A program made the translations under genes and the position numbers. The notes under the pieces are model-generated. The model was not told where the DNA came from. It did no database searches and saw only the letters and a list, made by a program, of their open reading frames with translations. A DNA stretch of 64,000 nucleotides from DATAUD01 sp035511075 (lineage in GTDB: Bacteria; Verrucomicrobiota; Verrucomicrobiia; Limisphaerales; Palsa-1400): assembly GCA_035511075.1 (NCBI GenBank), contig DATKFW010000108.1:149203-213202 (forward strand), in the 5' to 3' direction. Within the stretch, counting starts at the first letter, position 1. Every line of letters begins with the position of its first letter. Below, in pieces: positions 51,242 to 60,679 of the stretch.

Positions 51242-51622
51242 ATGAACGCAGTTGCCCAAAATGTGGAAAGACCCGCGAACGCCCAACCGGTGAACGCCGA
51301 AGGTGAATTTGTCACGCCCGAGGTAAACATCGTCGAGACCGCACAAGGTTATGTTCTGGAGGCTGAAATGCCCGGCGTCACCAAGGATGGCGTGGAAATC
51401 AGTCTGGAGAATAACGTGTTGACTCTCGTGGGACGACGCGCGCCCGCGCCAGCCGGCACGTCGCTCTATCGCGAATCCCAACCCGCCGATTTCCGGCGCG
51501 CTTTTGAATTGGACCCGTCCATCGAGTCCGGAAAAATCAGCGCCCGGGTCGAGCAGGGCATTTTAATCCTGAATCTGCCCAAGGCGGAAAAGGTCAAGCC
51601 CCGCAAGATCACGGTGGGTTAA
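51242..51622 (+). CDS. Second small heat-shock protein, Hsp20 family
   Basis: A 126-residue Hsp20 with FVTPEVNIVETAQGYVLEAEMPGVTKDGVEISLENNVLTLVGRR, RRAFELDPSIESGKISARVEQGILILNLPKAEKVKPRKITV. Its N-terminal arm is short and Asn/Pro-rich, unlike the first copy, so the two probably make different or mixed oligomers. It lies 63 bases downstream of the first hsp20 with an AAGGA site before the ATG. A terminator follows. Confidence 0.93.
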   Translation: MNAVAQNVERPANAQPVNAEGEFVTPEVNIVETAQGYVLEAEMPGVTKDGVEISLENNVLTLVGRRAPAPAGTSLYRESQPADFRRAFELDPSIESGKISARVEQGILILNLPKAEKVKPRKITVG

Positions 51623-51645
51623 GAGTGCCAGGCCTGGCGCTATGA

Positions 51646-51678
51646 AAAAACCGGAAGCCCCAGCGACTTCCGGTTTTT
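51646..51678. terminator. Bidirectional intrinsic terminator after the hsp20 pair
   Basis: AAAACCGGAAG and CTTCCGGTTTT form an eleven-pair stem around a nine-base loop, with a run of As on one side and Ts on the other. It fits both the end of the hsp20 pair and the end of the kinase gene coming from the opposite direction. Confidence 0.85.
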
Positions 51679-51718
51679 CTCTTTAAAGGGAAGACCGCCG
51701 CACTCGATTCAGAGTTGA

Positions 51719-54700
51719 TCACCTTGGCACAGGCCAGGTTCCCGCCAGCCTGTCCTGCAGGCCCCGCTGGGGCAAAGCGATGGAGAGAACTGCCAGGACG
51801 CAAAACAAGCAGCCAGCCAGCACTGCCCATACCGGACTCACTTTGTAGTCGTACCAGTTCAAGACCATTGCCGCCAGGCACAGGCTCCAGGCAACCAGGG
51901 CGCGCCAGAACAGGCGCAAGCGCGAGGCCGTCGCGCCGTCGCGCCGGACAAACGTCACGCCTGTCACAAGCAACACCAGTCCGCCGCGAAAGGCCAGCGC
52001 AGCGATCAGAGCGGGCAGGCAAACGTAAAGGACCAGCGAGATGCAGAGAAATTTCCAGGCAAACGAGGGGTGCATAACCGAATCGAAGATTCCAACTCCG
52101 GGATTAAATTGGACCTTCGAGAACTCCCGTGGATAAGCGTCTTCGAGAAGGAATCGGTTGAGAAGCTGGCGGTTTGCGTCGGCCAGAGTGCTGTTGGTGG
52201 GGCTTTGCTTCATGAGCCAGGCCGTTTCAGGGCGCAATGAGACGCCTTTGAATCGCTCCACCTCGTAGATGCACGGGAACCGGATTATATCGTTAAGAGT
52301 ATTCACAACCTGGTTTGAGCTTGGCGCCGATGGCTGATAGTTCGTCAGCGCTGCTTGATCCTGGTTTGACAAACTATGCCAGAGAAAAGCGGAAACTGAA
52401 TCGGATCGCTGCCTCAAGCGTTCTGCCAACGCGGAATAGTCTTTGACCTCGTCCACAGAAAACCACCAGCCCGACTGGGATTCTATCAGTGCGACGTTGG
52501 CCTCGATAATTTCGGCGCCCGTCGGCCCTGGATGTTGGATGAGACTCTCTTGGGCGAAACGGCGGTCATCGCCGTCGATGAGGGCCAGAGTTAAAGTGTT
52601 GGACCAGGACGCGTCGTTGGTAATGGCCATGCGGTAATGGCTGGCGATAAAGAGGGCGAATTGGCGATCTGCTGCTGGGGGATCTGCGGCCTTGTTGCTC
52701 TGCATTCCCGAGCGATACAGCAAGACTTGGCTGAGTTCAGGGATTCCCGGGTTATGGCGCTCCCATTGCTTCAAGAAAGCTGCGGCGAAGAGGATTGCGC
52801 CAGCGATCGCTAGCGGGAAGATGATGCAACCGGCCAGCATCGCAAAGCGCCGGCGCCGTGTGACCACGGCCGCCCGCTGCAACAATGGCCGGAGGGCTTG
52901 CAAGACAGCATCGGCGTCGATGAATTGCGGAAGGTCCTTGAAGAATTGGCGGACTTGCAAAGGAAGTGGAACAGAAACCTGGCCCGGCTGGTTGGATACT
53001 GCGTCGGCACGACCTTCCAGTGCAGCGACGGCGATTTGTCCCAGAAAGCGCGGCGGGTCCGCGTTGTCGAGTACCGGTGGAGATGCTGCTGGGGCAGGTG
53101 AGCCAGGGAAGCCTGGCGGGGGAAAATCGAAAAGTTTGGCTCCGCCCTCCCCAGTAATCCACACACGGTCCAGGGCCAAAGCCTGCGGCAGGGTGCCGTC
53201 CTTTTGTCCTTTGCTCAACTCGGTGGCCAAATCGCACAGCCAAAATCGGACTTGGGACCACGGCTGTGGGTTTGCGGGGGGCACTGCGTCCCCGTCCGTC
53301 GTCGTTTGTTTATTCTGCTGAAGCAATTGCAGCAATGGGTGGCCGCTGACCGCTTCGAAGGCGTCCCAATTTTCCTGCGGCGAGCGCCTGCCAGCCAGCC
53401 AGCGCAAACGACCGACGCGGCCGAGATTGCGCAACGCAACCGGAACCTGCGGCGTGCCGGGGGGCAGAGTGCGAATCCAGACTTTACGCAAGAGACGGAG
53501 GTCGTACCCGAGAAGCCAAGTCGTGCCACCCGATTCTTCGAGGGTCTCCAGCACATGGTAAGGGCCGATGAGGGGCTTGGCCTCGATGTCGGGAGGCGAC
53601 GCTTCGCTACTAGTGTGCGCCGGGCGGCCTTGGAGGGCTGTTCTTGAAACAACGCGCGTCTTGGTGACTAGATCGTGGAAGGCGGCAAAACCGTTTCTGC
53701 GCCGCGCCGTGGAAAACATCAGCGCCAGCAGGACGTAGTCCGAACCGGCTGCCAGATTTTGGATCACCGTGGCATCAGTAGAGATACCCACGTAAGCGAA
53801 TGGATTGAGCCCGAAAGCCAGAATCTCACCCACGGATGTCGCCGCCACGTAGAACAAGGGGCGCGGCAATGCGCGCCAGAAACCGGGGGGATTATTGTCC
53901 GGACCAACGACCCGCAGGCCGCAGGCGAGCTTGCCGGGCGTAACGCCCCAGACGCCTTCCGGCAGGGCATAATAAAGTATCCACAAAACCCAGATAAAAA
54001 GCGTTAAGACGAGGGGCTGCTTGGTAGTATCATGGAGCAGGTCAAGCGCGTTAAATAGCGTGAATGACGTATGCGTCTTGAGGCTGGCACCGACCATCGC
54101 GATGATCATCCCGAGCGCGGCGGATACGAGTATGTCCAGAACCCCGGCGATAAAGCGGAGGCCAAGCGTGGCAGGCACGGGGGCGGTGGAGCTGTAGGGC
54201 GCAAGAGCTTTGCGCAATTCCTCGTAGTTGCTGAAACGTTCCCCCGGCTGCTTCTCCAGACAATGGCGCACAACGTTGGCCAGGCCGCGCGGCAATTTTG
54301 GCTGGAATTGCCTGGGCGAAGGCGCCGGTTGTTCGAGGACTGTGGCGATAAGGGCAACGACGTTTTTGGACTGAAAGGGGGTGTGTCCGGTCAAGAGATA
54401 AAAGAGGGTCGCGCCTACGGAATACATGTCCGACTTTGCGTTAAGCTCCTCGCCGCGCAGTTGTTCGGGCGCGCAAAACGCCGGCGTGCCCAGAAAAGTT
54501 CCGGTTGCCGTCAAGGCCGTCTCGGTGCGGATGGCCGTGGAAATGGAAAGGCCAAAGTCGCCGATCTTGACCGTGCCATCGGCATCCACGAAACAGTTGG
54601 AAGGCTTGATGTCTCGGTGGAGGATGCCGATCCGCTGGGCCGCCTCCAGCCCGGCGATGATTTGGAGCACGGCATCGACGGCCTCGGTGGAAGGCATCGG

Positions 54701-55192
54701 GCCGCCTGTCCGCACGCGGTTTTCCAGGGTGCCTCCGGCGACCATCTCCATCGTAATCAGCGGCACTCCGCCCAGTTCCTCTGTGCCAAACACATAAACG
54801 CTGTTGGGATGATTGATCGAAGCCGCCAGACGGCCTTCCCGGATGAAGCGGTGCCGCGCTTCGGGAGAATCGAACGCCTGGCTCAGCACCTTGAGTGCGA
54901 CCCGGCGACCGTTCTCCAGGTCCTCGGCTTCAAAGACCGTTCCCATGCCGCCGCTTCCCAGGGATCGGATGACGCGGTAGTGACCAAGCTGCTCGCCAGG
55001 GTGGGGGAGCCCTGGGAGAACGTGCTCGGCAGTGACAATGATTGTGCCTCGTGGGCCGGTTTGAGGTTGCGTGGCCAGGCCGGTCTTGAGGAGGCACTTG
55101 GGACAAAGTTCGGGCGACAGTTCCCCCGGCAACTCGGCGCCGCACTGCGGGCAGTGGCGTTCGCCAGAAGAACTATTTTGGGCCTCGTTCAT
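51719..55192 (-). CDS. Zinc-ribbon Ser/Thr protein kinase with RDD and extracytoplasmic C-terminal parts
   Basis: An 1157-residue membrane kinase. A zinc ribbon (CPQC 14-17, CPKC 30-33) precedes the kinase: Gly loop LGSGGMGTV at 78-86, Lys101, HRDIKPSN at 192-199, DFG at 212-214. About 345-480 is an RDD-like membrane domain. Then follow a degenerate second kinase-like region (LIGPYHVLETLEE, near 560), membrane helices near 800 and further ones at the C-terminus. Residues about 931-1023 match the inserted domain of the BSP-type lipoprotein at 27.5 kb. It follows an ECF sigma gene on the same strand, an arrangement common in Verrucomicrobia. Confidence 0.88.
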   Translation of the reverse strand: MNEAQNSSSGERHCPQCGAELPGELSPELCPKCLLKTGLATQPQTGPRGTIIVTAEHVLPGLPHPGEQLGHYRVIRSLGSGGMGTVFEAEDLENGRRVALKVLSQAFDSPEARHRFIREGRLAASINHPNSVYVFGTEELGGVPLITMEMVAGGTLENRVRTGGPMPSTEAVDAVLQIIAGLEAAQRIGILHRDIKPSNCFVDADGTVKIGDFGLSISTAIRTETALTATGTFLGTPAFCAPEQLRGEELNAKSDMYSVGATLFYLLTGHTPFQSKNVVALIATVLEQPAPSPRQFQPKLPRGLANVVRHCLEKQPGERFSNYEELRKALAPYSSTAPVPATLGLRFIAGVLDILVSAALGMIIAMVGASLKTHTSFTLFNALDLLHDTTKQPLVLTLFIWVLWILYYALPEGVWGVTPGKLACGLRVVGPDNNPPGFWRALPRPLFYVAATSVGEILAFGLNPFAYVGISTDATVIQNLAAGSDYVLLALMFSTARRRNGFAAFHDLVTKTRVVSRTALQGRPAHTSSEASPPDIEAKPLIGPYHVLETLEESGGTTWLLGYDLRLLRKVWIRTLPPGTPQVPVALRNLGRVGRLRWLAGRRSPQENWDAFEAVSGHPLLQLLQQNKQTTTDGDAVPPANPQPWSQVRFWLCDLATELSKGQKDGTLPQALALDRVWITGEGGAKLFDFPPPGFPGSPAPAASPPVLDNADPPRFLGQIAVAALEGRADAVSNQPGQVSVPLPLQVRQFFKDLPQFIDADAVLQALRPLLQRAAVVTRRRRFAMLAGCIIFPLAIAGAILFAAAFLKQWERHNPGIPELSQVLLYRSGMQSNKAADPPAADRQFALFIASHYRMAITNDASWSNTLTLALIDGDDRRFAQESLIQHPGPTGAEIIEANVALIESQSGWWFSVDEVKDYSALAERLRQRSDSVSAFLWHSLSNQDQAALTNYQPSAPSSNQVVNTLNDIIRFPCIYEVERFKGVSLRPETAWLMKQSPTNSTLADANRQLLNRFLLEDAYPREFSKVQFNPGVGIFDSVMHPSFAWKFLCISLVLYVCLPALIAALAFRGGLVLLVTGVTFVRRDGATASRLRLFWRALVAWSLCLAAMVLNWYDYKVSPVWAVLAGCLFCVLAVLSIALPQRGLQDRLAGTWPVPR

Positions 55193-55264
55193 ACACGTAA
55201 TGTGTCTGCCTCTTACTTAAGCAAGACCCGCCGAAAGTAACGGGCAAAATTCAAACTCCGCTTT

Positions 55265-56017
55265 TCACGGGCCAAATGCCAGGAATAGGTGCCGGATTTC
55301 CTCTTCGATTTCTTCGGGCCTGGAGACCGTGTGGGCAACTTCCTGCCGAAGGATTTCCCGGTAACGGACTCTGAGGCGGTGAATCGCCATTTTGACCGCT
55401 GCCTCCGTGAGGTTGACGCGGCCGGCGATTTCCGCGTAGCTCATCGCTGACTCCTCCTTGGCCACACAGCTACGAAGGCACTCGAACAACGGGCCGCGAC
55501 CCACGGCGACATACTCCTCCCGGAGTTGGGACATGGTCCGCTCAAGCAGAGTCATGGCCCATTGGCGGTCGAAGAGTAGATCCGGCGAGAGGTTGTGAAC
55601 CGGTTCGCAGGAAATACGGGACTCGGCCAAATCCTGGTCAATCGCGACAAACTGGGCAAAGCCGCCGCGTTTTTGGGCATGTTGACGGTCCCATTCGTTT
55701 GCAAGGTAGCGCTTGAGCGCCACCAGCAGAAATGTGCGGAAGCGGCCCTCGTCGCGCGCGGCTGCTTTGAGGTAATTCTTTTCCAGGAGGCGCGCGAAGA
55801 AGCCCTGTGTAAGGTCCTCGGCATCGGACGGAGATTGCCCGCCGCGGCGGGCGTAGGAATAGAGCGGATACCAGTACGTGCAGCAAAGGGATTCGAGGGC
55901 CTCGCGCCAACCAGCGGCTTGGGGGTCCTGCGCCGAGAGCACCACAGACCAATGCGTGGTGACAAACCAGGCATTCGACTCAGGCAGGGGTGTTGGACTG
56001 CCGGAATTCATTCCCAT
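55265..56017 (-). CDS. ECF-type sigma factor paired with the Ser/Thr kinase
   Basis: A 250-residue sigma factor. Region 2 includes LCCTYWYPLYSYARRGGQSPSDAEDLTQGFFARLLE and the GRFRTFLLVALKRYLANEWDRQ stretch. Region 4 includes AMSYAEIAGRVNLTEAAVKMAIHRLRVRYREIL. It has long ends (25 residues ahead, 15 acidic-rich behind). This type sits upstream of Ser/Thr kinases in Verrucomicrobia and Planctomycetes, suggesting that the kinase phosphorylates or otherwise controls it. The kinase starts 72 bases downstream. Confidence 0.85.
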   Translation of the reverse strand: MGMNSGSPTPLPESNAWFVTTHWSVVLSAQDPQAAGWREALESLCCTYWYPLYSYARRGGQSPSDAEDLTQGFFARLLEKNYLKAAARDEGRFRTFLLVALKRYLANEWDRQHAQKRGGFAQFVAIDQDLAESRISCEPVHNLSPDLLFDRQWAMTLLERTMSQLREEYVAVGRGPLFECLRSCVAKEESAMSYAEIAGRVNLTEAAVKMAIHRLRVRYREILRQEVAHTVSRPEEIEEEIRHLFLAFGP

Positions 56018-56079
56018 GGACCATCCTACTTGGACTGCAAAGCGGAGTCGAATGGATTAAAGCCCCCCGCGCTTCATCC

Positions 56080-56979
56080 TTATAATTGGCGCTTGTCCAG
56101 CCGCAGGTTCCGCACGACCTGGCTCGTCGATCGCGCCTTGTTCAAGGTGTAAAAGTGCAGTCCCGGCACCCCGGCCCGCAGCAATTCCTCGCATTGCCGC
56201 GTCGCGTACTCGATCCCAAATTGCACGCACGCCTCGTCGTCATCGGCGTATTGCTCCAGGCTTTCAACCAGGTGCCACGGCAATTGCGCCCCGCAGAGCG
56301 CGGTAAATCGCTTGATCTGCGACGCACTCAAAATCGGAATGATGCCCGGGCAAATCGGCACGCCCACGCCTTTCTTCGCCAGGTGCTCCCGGAATCGGAA
56401 GAAATCCTGGTTGTTGAAGAAAAGTTGCGTCAAGACGAAATCCGCGCCGCAATCGATCTTCGCCTTCAGCCGGTCCCAATCCACCTCGCGCCCCTCCTTG
56501 CACGCGATGTGCCCCTCCGGGAAACCCGCCGTGCCGATGCAGAATCCCCCCATTTCCTTGATAAAGCTCACCAACTGATGCGAATATTCAAAGCCCCCCT
56601 CCGTTTTTGTGAATTGGCCATCGCCGCCCGGCGGATCCCCGCGCAAGGCCAGAATATTATGGATGCCCAGGTTGCGCGCTTCCAGCAGCACGTCGCGCAA
56701 CTGGTCCGCGGTGGCGTTGACACACGTCAGGTGCGACATCGCCGTCAGGCCGTGAACGCGTTGAATGCGATCCACGATCCCCAGCGTCTTTTCCCGCGTC
56801 CCGCCCCCGGCCCCGTATGTCACCGAACAATAATCGGGACGCAATTCCTTCAAAGCAGGAAGCGTTTTCTCCAGCAGCGTGCGGTCGCCCTCGTCGGTTT
56901 TTGGCGGGAAAAACTCGAACGAGATCACCGGCTGGCTCAACGCCGCCTTTCTGGCGTGAATGTCCCGAATCAACTGCAT
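56080..56979 (-). CDS. metF: Methylenetetrahydrofolate reductase
   Basis: MetF reduces 5,10-methylene-THF to 5-methyl-THF, the methyl donor for methionine synthesis. The 299-residue length is typical. Motifs: FEFFPPKTDEG, SVTYGAGGGTRE, HLTCVNATADQL, ILALRGDPPGGDG and CIGTAGFPEGH, DFVLTQLFFNNQDFF, CPGIIPI. It supplies the same cycle as metK/ahcY 43 kb away. An inverted-repeat element lies just upstream. Confidence 0.96.
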   Translation of the reverse strand: MQLIRDIHARKAALSQPVISFEFFPPKTDEGDRTLLEKTLPALKELRPDYCSVTYGAGGGTREKTLGIVDRIQRVHGLTAMSHLTCVNATADQLRDVLLEARNLGIHNILALRGDPPGGDGQFTKTEGGFEYSHQLVSFIKEMGGFCIGTAGFPEGHIACKEGREVDWDRLKAKIDCGADFVLTQLFFNNQDFFRFREHLAKKGVGVPICPGIIPILSASQIKRFTALCGAQLPWHLVESLEQYADDDEACVQFGIEYATRQCEELLRAGVPGLHFYTLNKARSTSQVVRNLRLDKRQL

Positions 56980-57049
56980 CCCGCCATTATCGGCGATTCG
57001 CGCCCGGATTCAAGAGCAACATGCTGTCAATATGACAGGACGATTTCGA

Positions 57050-57160
57050 GACAGGATGAACAGGATGAATTACGGCCCCAGGGAACTCTCCCCAAACGGT
57101 GCGGGTTTATTTCTGATCCACATCCTTTTTTCCATCCTGTAAATCCTGTTAATCCTGTCA
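57050..57160. repeat. Inverted-repeat intergenic element
   Basis: The left arm GACAGGATGAACAGGATGAA (57050-57069) and the right arm with CATCCTGTAAATCCTGTTAA (57134-57153) are inverted copies made of several CAGGAT/ATCCTG units. The spacer of about 65 bases is unrelated. It resembles the small palindromic intergenic elements found scattered in Verrucomicrobia and Planctomycetes genomes. A third CAGGA unit occurs just before the left arm at 57035. Confidence 0.7.
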
Positions 57161-57189
57161 AAACTCAATTCTTTAACTGCATCGTTCCG

Positions 57190-57684
57190 TTAAGCCGACC
57201 CTTTTTGCAATCGAAACAACTCCGATCGGACGCTCTGCAATCGACTGATTGTCACGGCCGCCACGCGTTTCATCAAATCATACCCGAACTCCGGGTCGTG
57301 CTCGCAGTGTTCGCGCAGGCGCGTGCCATAAAAGAAGATCGCTGACGTCGGATCGACAGCCCGCGCATCTAATCGCCAGTAATACGGCGGAAAAAGCCAT
57401 GACCAGCCCAGAACGTCGCCCGGTCCGAGAAATTCAACCAACGGCGAAATTTCATCATTGCGCCTGGATTCCAACTCGATTTTGCCCGTGCTGATCAGGT
57501 AAAAGCGGTTTGCCGGGTCGCCCTCGCGGAAAACAACTTCGTCCCGCTCGAACTCCTTGAACATCGCCGCCTCCACCAATCTCTTCAGGTGTTCCGGTTT
57601 CATGCCCGCGACGAATCGATGCGCCGCAATGGCCTTGACCAGCGCTGGGTCCGCTTGGACGCACTCTTGGACGACGTGTTTCAT
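57190..57684 (-). CDS. Cyclic-nucleotide-binding domain protein without output domain
   Basis: A 164-residue protein with a CRP-type beta-roll: FKEFERDEVVFREGDPANRFYLISTGKIELESRR and LGPGDVLGWSWLFPPYYWRLDARAVDPTSAIFFYGTRLRE. The phosphate-binding cassette lacks the conserved Glu-Arg pair, so it may not bind cAMP. After it only a short helix remains; no helix-turn-helix. A similar domain is fused to the kinase at 44.4 kb. Confidence 0.75.
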   Translation of the reverse strand: MKHVVQECVQADPALVKAIAAHRFVAGMKPEHLKRLVEAAMFKEFERDEVVFREGDPANRFYLISTGKIELESRRNDEISPLVEFLGPGDVLGWSWLFPPYYWRLDARAVDPTSAIFFYGTRLREHCEHDPEFGYDLMKRVAAVTISRLQSVRSELFRLQKGSA

Positions 57685-57759
57685 GCTTGCAATATAGCCT
57701 ATGGGCCGGATGAAATCGAGCTATTCGTTCCGTGCGAACTCCACCGGCAGGACCCTATT

Positions 57760-57779
57760 CCCGGAGGGGCTACTCCGGG
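57760..57779. terminator. Hairpin at the end of the propeller-phosphoesterase gene
   Basis: CCCGGAG (57760-57766) and CTCCGGG (57773-57779) make a perfect seven-pair stem with a six-base loop, a few bases beyond the stop of the gene read from the right. No T-run follows on that strand, so its strength is doubtful. Confidence 0.4.
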
Positions 57780-57785
57780 TCATTG

Positions 57786-60488
57786 TCAATCGTCATCGTC
57801 GTCTTTCACCGCCCAGTCCGGATACGGTGCGCCCGAGCCTTTTGCCGCGCGCCACAAAATATGGTTGAACAAGTCCTCGGGACATTGGTCTTCCTTGTCC
57901 AAGGGCAGCTTCGCCGAGACGTAGGCATCCCTTCGAAGGACCGCGTCGCTGACCCGTTTTGGATTCGGATTCATTTCGTCCAACGGCACTTGATTGGTCA
58001 CCGCGTCGAAAGCGGAGAAGTCCGGCGTGTTGGTAAAACAGTCGAACATGGGCGTCGCGGTGGCGTCCATTTGGTTCATCGGTGGCAGCCCAAGGATCAA
58101 TTCGATCGTTCGCACCAAACTGGTCTGGTTGTATTGCGTGCTGACCACCGCATGGCGTTTCGTATAAGGGCTGATGACGTAGGCCGTCGTGCGATAACCG
58201 CTGACGTGGTCCCATCCATCCTGCGGATCATCCTCAACGGCGAAAATGCAAGTGTTCGTCCAGAACCGGCTGTGGCTGATCCCCTCGACGATTTGCCCGA
58301 ACGCCAGGTCGTTGTCGGCCACTTGCGCCTCCGGTTTGGGTTCGCCGAATTTCGTTCCGCTGGTATGATCGTCCGGCAGCCACAGCACGACGAGATTCGC
58401 CAACGTCCCGGCTTGCTCGAATTGCCCAAGGTCCTTGATGAATTGCCGCGCGCGAAAAACATCCGGCACTGTAAGATCGAACCCAAGGTAGTTGGTCATG
58501 ACGTAGGGCCGCAACGAGGCGAGGTCCGGCTCGCTGAAATAGACTATCGCGTTGGAGCCTCCCTCCAAATCGTGGTAGGAATCCAGCCACTTGTCCTCCA
58601 CCCGATGCGTTTGCCTCCAATAATGGTGGCCGCTGGAGTATTCCCCAAAATCGCAAAACGTTTTGCCGTGCGCGAGGGCGTCGTCCCAAATGAAGCCCGC
58701 CGAGGAATAGGCCAGCGCGTCGCGTCCGTTCGGATCGGAGCCGCCCCCGGGATAACTTCGCGGCCAGCCCGCGTACGAACGCTGGACATACTCGTTGGCC
58801 AGCGCGCTGTCCGCCCACTGATGCCCTTCGGAGCTGATGATTCCTGAGCAATACGTGTTGTCGAGCAGCACAAAATTGTTGACAAATTTATGCTGGTTCG
58901 GAGTGACACGCTCGCCAAAAACGCACAAGTCCGCGTCGCCATTGCCCTCCTTGATATCGCCCAACACCTGGTCGTAAGTCCGGTTCTCCTTGATGATATA
59001 AATGACATGCTCAAATACGCTCGGCTCGCCCACGCGTTCCGGCACAGGCTGGGCGGGCCGATCCCCGCGCGGGGGCAAATTGGCCTGCGCCAGCAGCGGG
59101 TACCGCAAATTCGCCAGGGCCGCCGCGGTGAATTTCTTCAATTGCCGCGGATGGGGCAGAGGAATCAGTGAAAGCGAACCGTAATATTGCCTGGTATTGA
59201 ATCCCTGGCCCTTGCCGTTATGCGTGTCCCTTGTCGCCGCCTCCATCTTTCTGCTCACGCTGATGAGGTTGGCCACATCTATTCCATCGCGGCGCGCGTC
59301 ATACGCTATCGCGCCTGGAAACCACCCCACCGGAATGAGGCCAAGCATCTTGGATTCCCGCGCCTTGAAGTCAAACACCGCCACGGCGTTTTGTGATCCG
59401 TTGCAGACGAACAGCCGCCGTCCGCGCCGGTCAAAAGCCAAAGCGTCGGGCTGCGCTCCGAACGGGTCGCCCGGCTTGTGCCGAGCGAAAATCGTTTGGA
59501 CAATTGTGTCCGTCCCCGTGTCGATCACGCTCAACGTGTCGCTTCCCGCATTGGCGCACACGAGAAATTTTCCGTCGGGCGACAACGCAAGCGCGCCGGC
59601 GTGCAGCCCGGTTAATATCTCCGCCGTGGCGCCGCCGGATTGAGAATCCAGATCGATGATTGACACCGAGCCTTCGTTGGCAATCGAGCGTGCGTCCACT
59701 CGCACGACGCCGTTTTCTCCGATCGGGCCGACAACGCTGTTGGTATCCGGCCGCCGTCCGCCCCAATTGCTGACGTAGATTTTCTTGCCGGCCAGCGCCA
59801 CGCCGTATGGGGCGACGCCCACGTCCCACGTCCTCTGCACTTTGCCCGTCGCCGCCTCGATCTCCGCCAGACGGTTTGCCACGTTCAGGGCCACGTAGAT
59901 TTTTGTCCCGTCGCGCGAAACGGCGATCCCCGTGGGAATATCGTCTTTGCGTCGGGGCATATTCGCGAAGGGCAGGGGAATCGAGTACAAGGGCGAAACC
60001 TCGTCGCCCTTTCCAACGGTAAAAACCTTGACGTCCCCGTTGACGTTGGAGAGATAAATCCGCGTCCCGTCCGGCGAGAACACCAGTCCCGTGAAGCTTA
60101 GTTTGTCCTTAAGATTGGCGCCTTGAATCTGCGCGGAAACAGAATCAACCCCCGGGTGTTGCTTGTCCGAAGGCATCGGCACGTGCTGGAGGATTTTTCC
60201 GGTGCCGGGGTCAAGCACGACCAACTCCGCCTTCAGCCCTGAAGTCACTAGCAACGCGCCGTCCGGGCTTAACGCCAGCGCGTTGGGTCTCATGCGCGGC
60301 AATTCGACCAGCGTTCCGGCCGGCGTTAGAAGCTGATTCACCGGCGTCTCATACCCGTTTGTTTCCCAGCCAACCGTTTCCAACGTGGACCCGTAATTTT
60401 CCGTGGTGTCGCCCGCTCGGGCCGCGTCGAACGCAAACGCAAATCCAAGTGCAATGACGAAACAAATACTCAAACTCAGACTTTTCAT
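57786..60488 (-). CDS. Secreted YVTN-type beta-propeller fused to a phosphoesterase domain
   Basis: A 900-residue exported protein from the ATG at 60488 (signal LSICFVIALGFAFAFDAARAG). The first 420 residues are propeller blades: SPDGALLVTSG, SPDGTRIYLSNVNGDVKVFTVG, SRDGTKIYVALNVANRL, ALSPDGKFLVCANAGSDTLSVIDTGTD. From about 510, HVIYIIKENRTYDQVLGDIKEGNGD introduces a phosphoesterase-type (AcpA/PLC-like alkaline phosphatase superfamily) domain, with EGHQWADSALANEYVQRSY and GWDHVSGYRTTAYVISPY. It may hydrolyse phosphate esters or bind at the surface; the natural substrate is unknown. The sequence ends with an acidic VKDDDDD tail. Confidence 0.8.
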   Translation of the reverse strand: MKSLSLSICFVIALGFAFAFDAARAGDTTENYGSTLETVGWETNGYETPVNQLLTPAGTLVELPRMRPNALALSPDGALLVTSGLKAELVVLDPGTGKILQHVPMPSDKQHPGVDSVSAQIQGANLKDKLSFTGLVFSPDGTRIYLSNVNGDVKVFTVGKGDEVSPLYSIPLPFANMPRRKDDIPTGIAVSRDGTKIYVALNVANRLAEIEAATGKVQRTWDVGVAPYGVALAGKKIYVSNWGGRRPDTNSVVGPIGENGVVRVDARSIANEGSVSIIDLDSQSGGATAEILTGLHAGALALSPDGKFLVCANAGSDTLSVIDTGTDTIVQTIFARHKPGDPFGAQPDALAFDRRGRRLFVCNGSQNAVAVFDFKARESKMLGLIPVGWFPGAIAYDARRDGIDVANLISVSRKMEAATRDTHNGKGQGFNTRQYYGSLSLIPLPHPRQLKKFTAAALANLRYPLLAQANLPPRGDRPAQPVPERVGEPSVFEHVIYIIKENRTYDQVLGDIKEGNGDADLCVFGERVTPNQHKFVNNFVLLDNTYCSGIISSEGHQWADSALANEYVQRSYAGWPRSYPGGGSDPNGRDALAYSSAGFIWDDALAHGKTFCDFGEYSSGHHYWRQTHRVEDKWLDSYHDLEGGSNAIVYFSEPDLASLRPYVMTNYLGFDLTVPDVFRARQFIKDLGQFEQAGTLANLVVLWLPDDHTSGTKFGEPKPEAQVADNDLAFGQIVEGISHSRFWTNTCIFAVEDDPQDGWDHVSGYRTTAYVISPYTKRHAVVSTQYNQTSLVRTIELILGLPPMNQMDATATPMFDCFTNTPDFSAFDAVTNQVPLDEMNPNPKRVSDAVLRRDAYVSAKLPLDKEDQCPEDLFNHILWRAAKGSGAPYPDWAVKDDDDD

Positions 60489-60679
60489 CGATGAATAATA
60501 TGCGGTCGAGGCGCCCACCTCAGTTACAACCATGCCGCAAATTTGTGACAAAAGCAATACAGCCGCCAAGCCAATAATTGATTGCTTCCGCGGAGTAATC
60601 GCTTCAGAGTTCGCATTGTGCTGAATCCTCATCCCGATATCCGCTCAAGGTCAGCCGCGCCCGGCAAACCCTTTTGATT

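Noticed and set aside
54071..55240. A 389-residue open frame opposite the Ser/Thr kinase
   Set aside because: Antisense to a well-supported gene, Arg/Gly-rich, no family resemblance.
56086..57345. A 419-residue open frame opposite metF
   Set aside because: Antisense to metF, no motifs.
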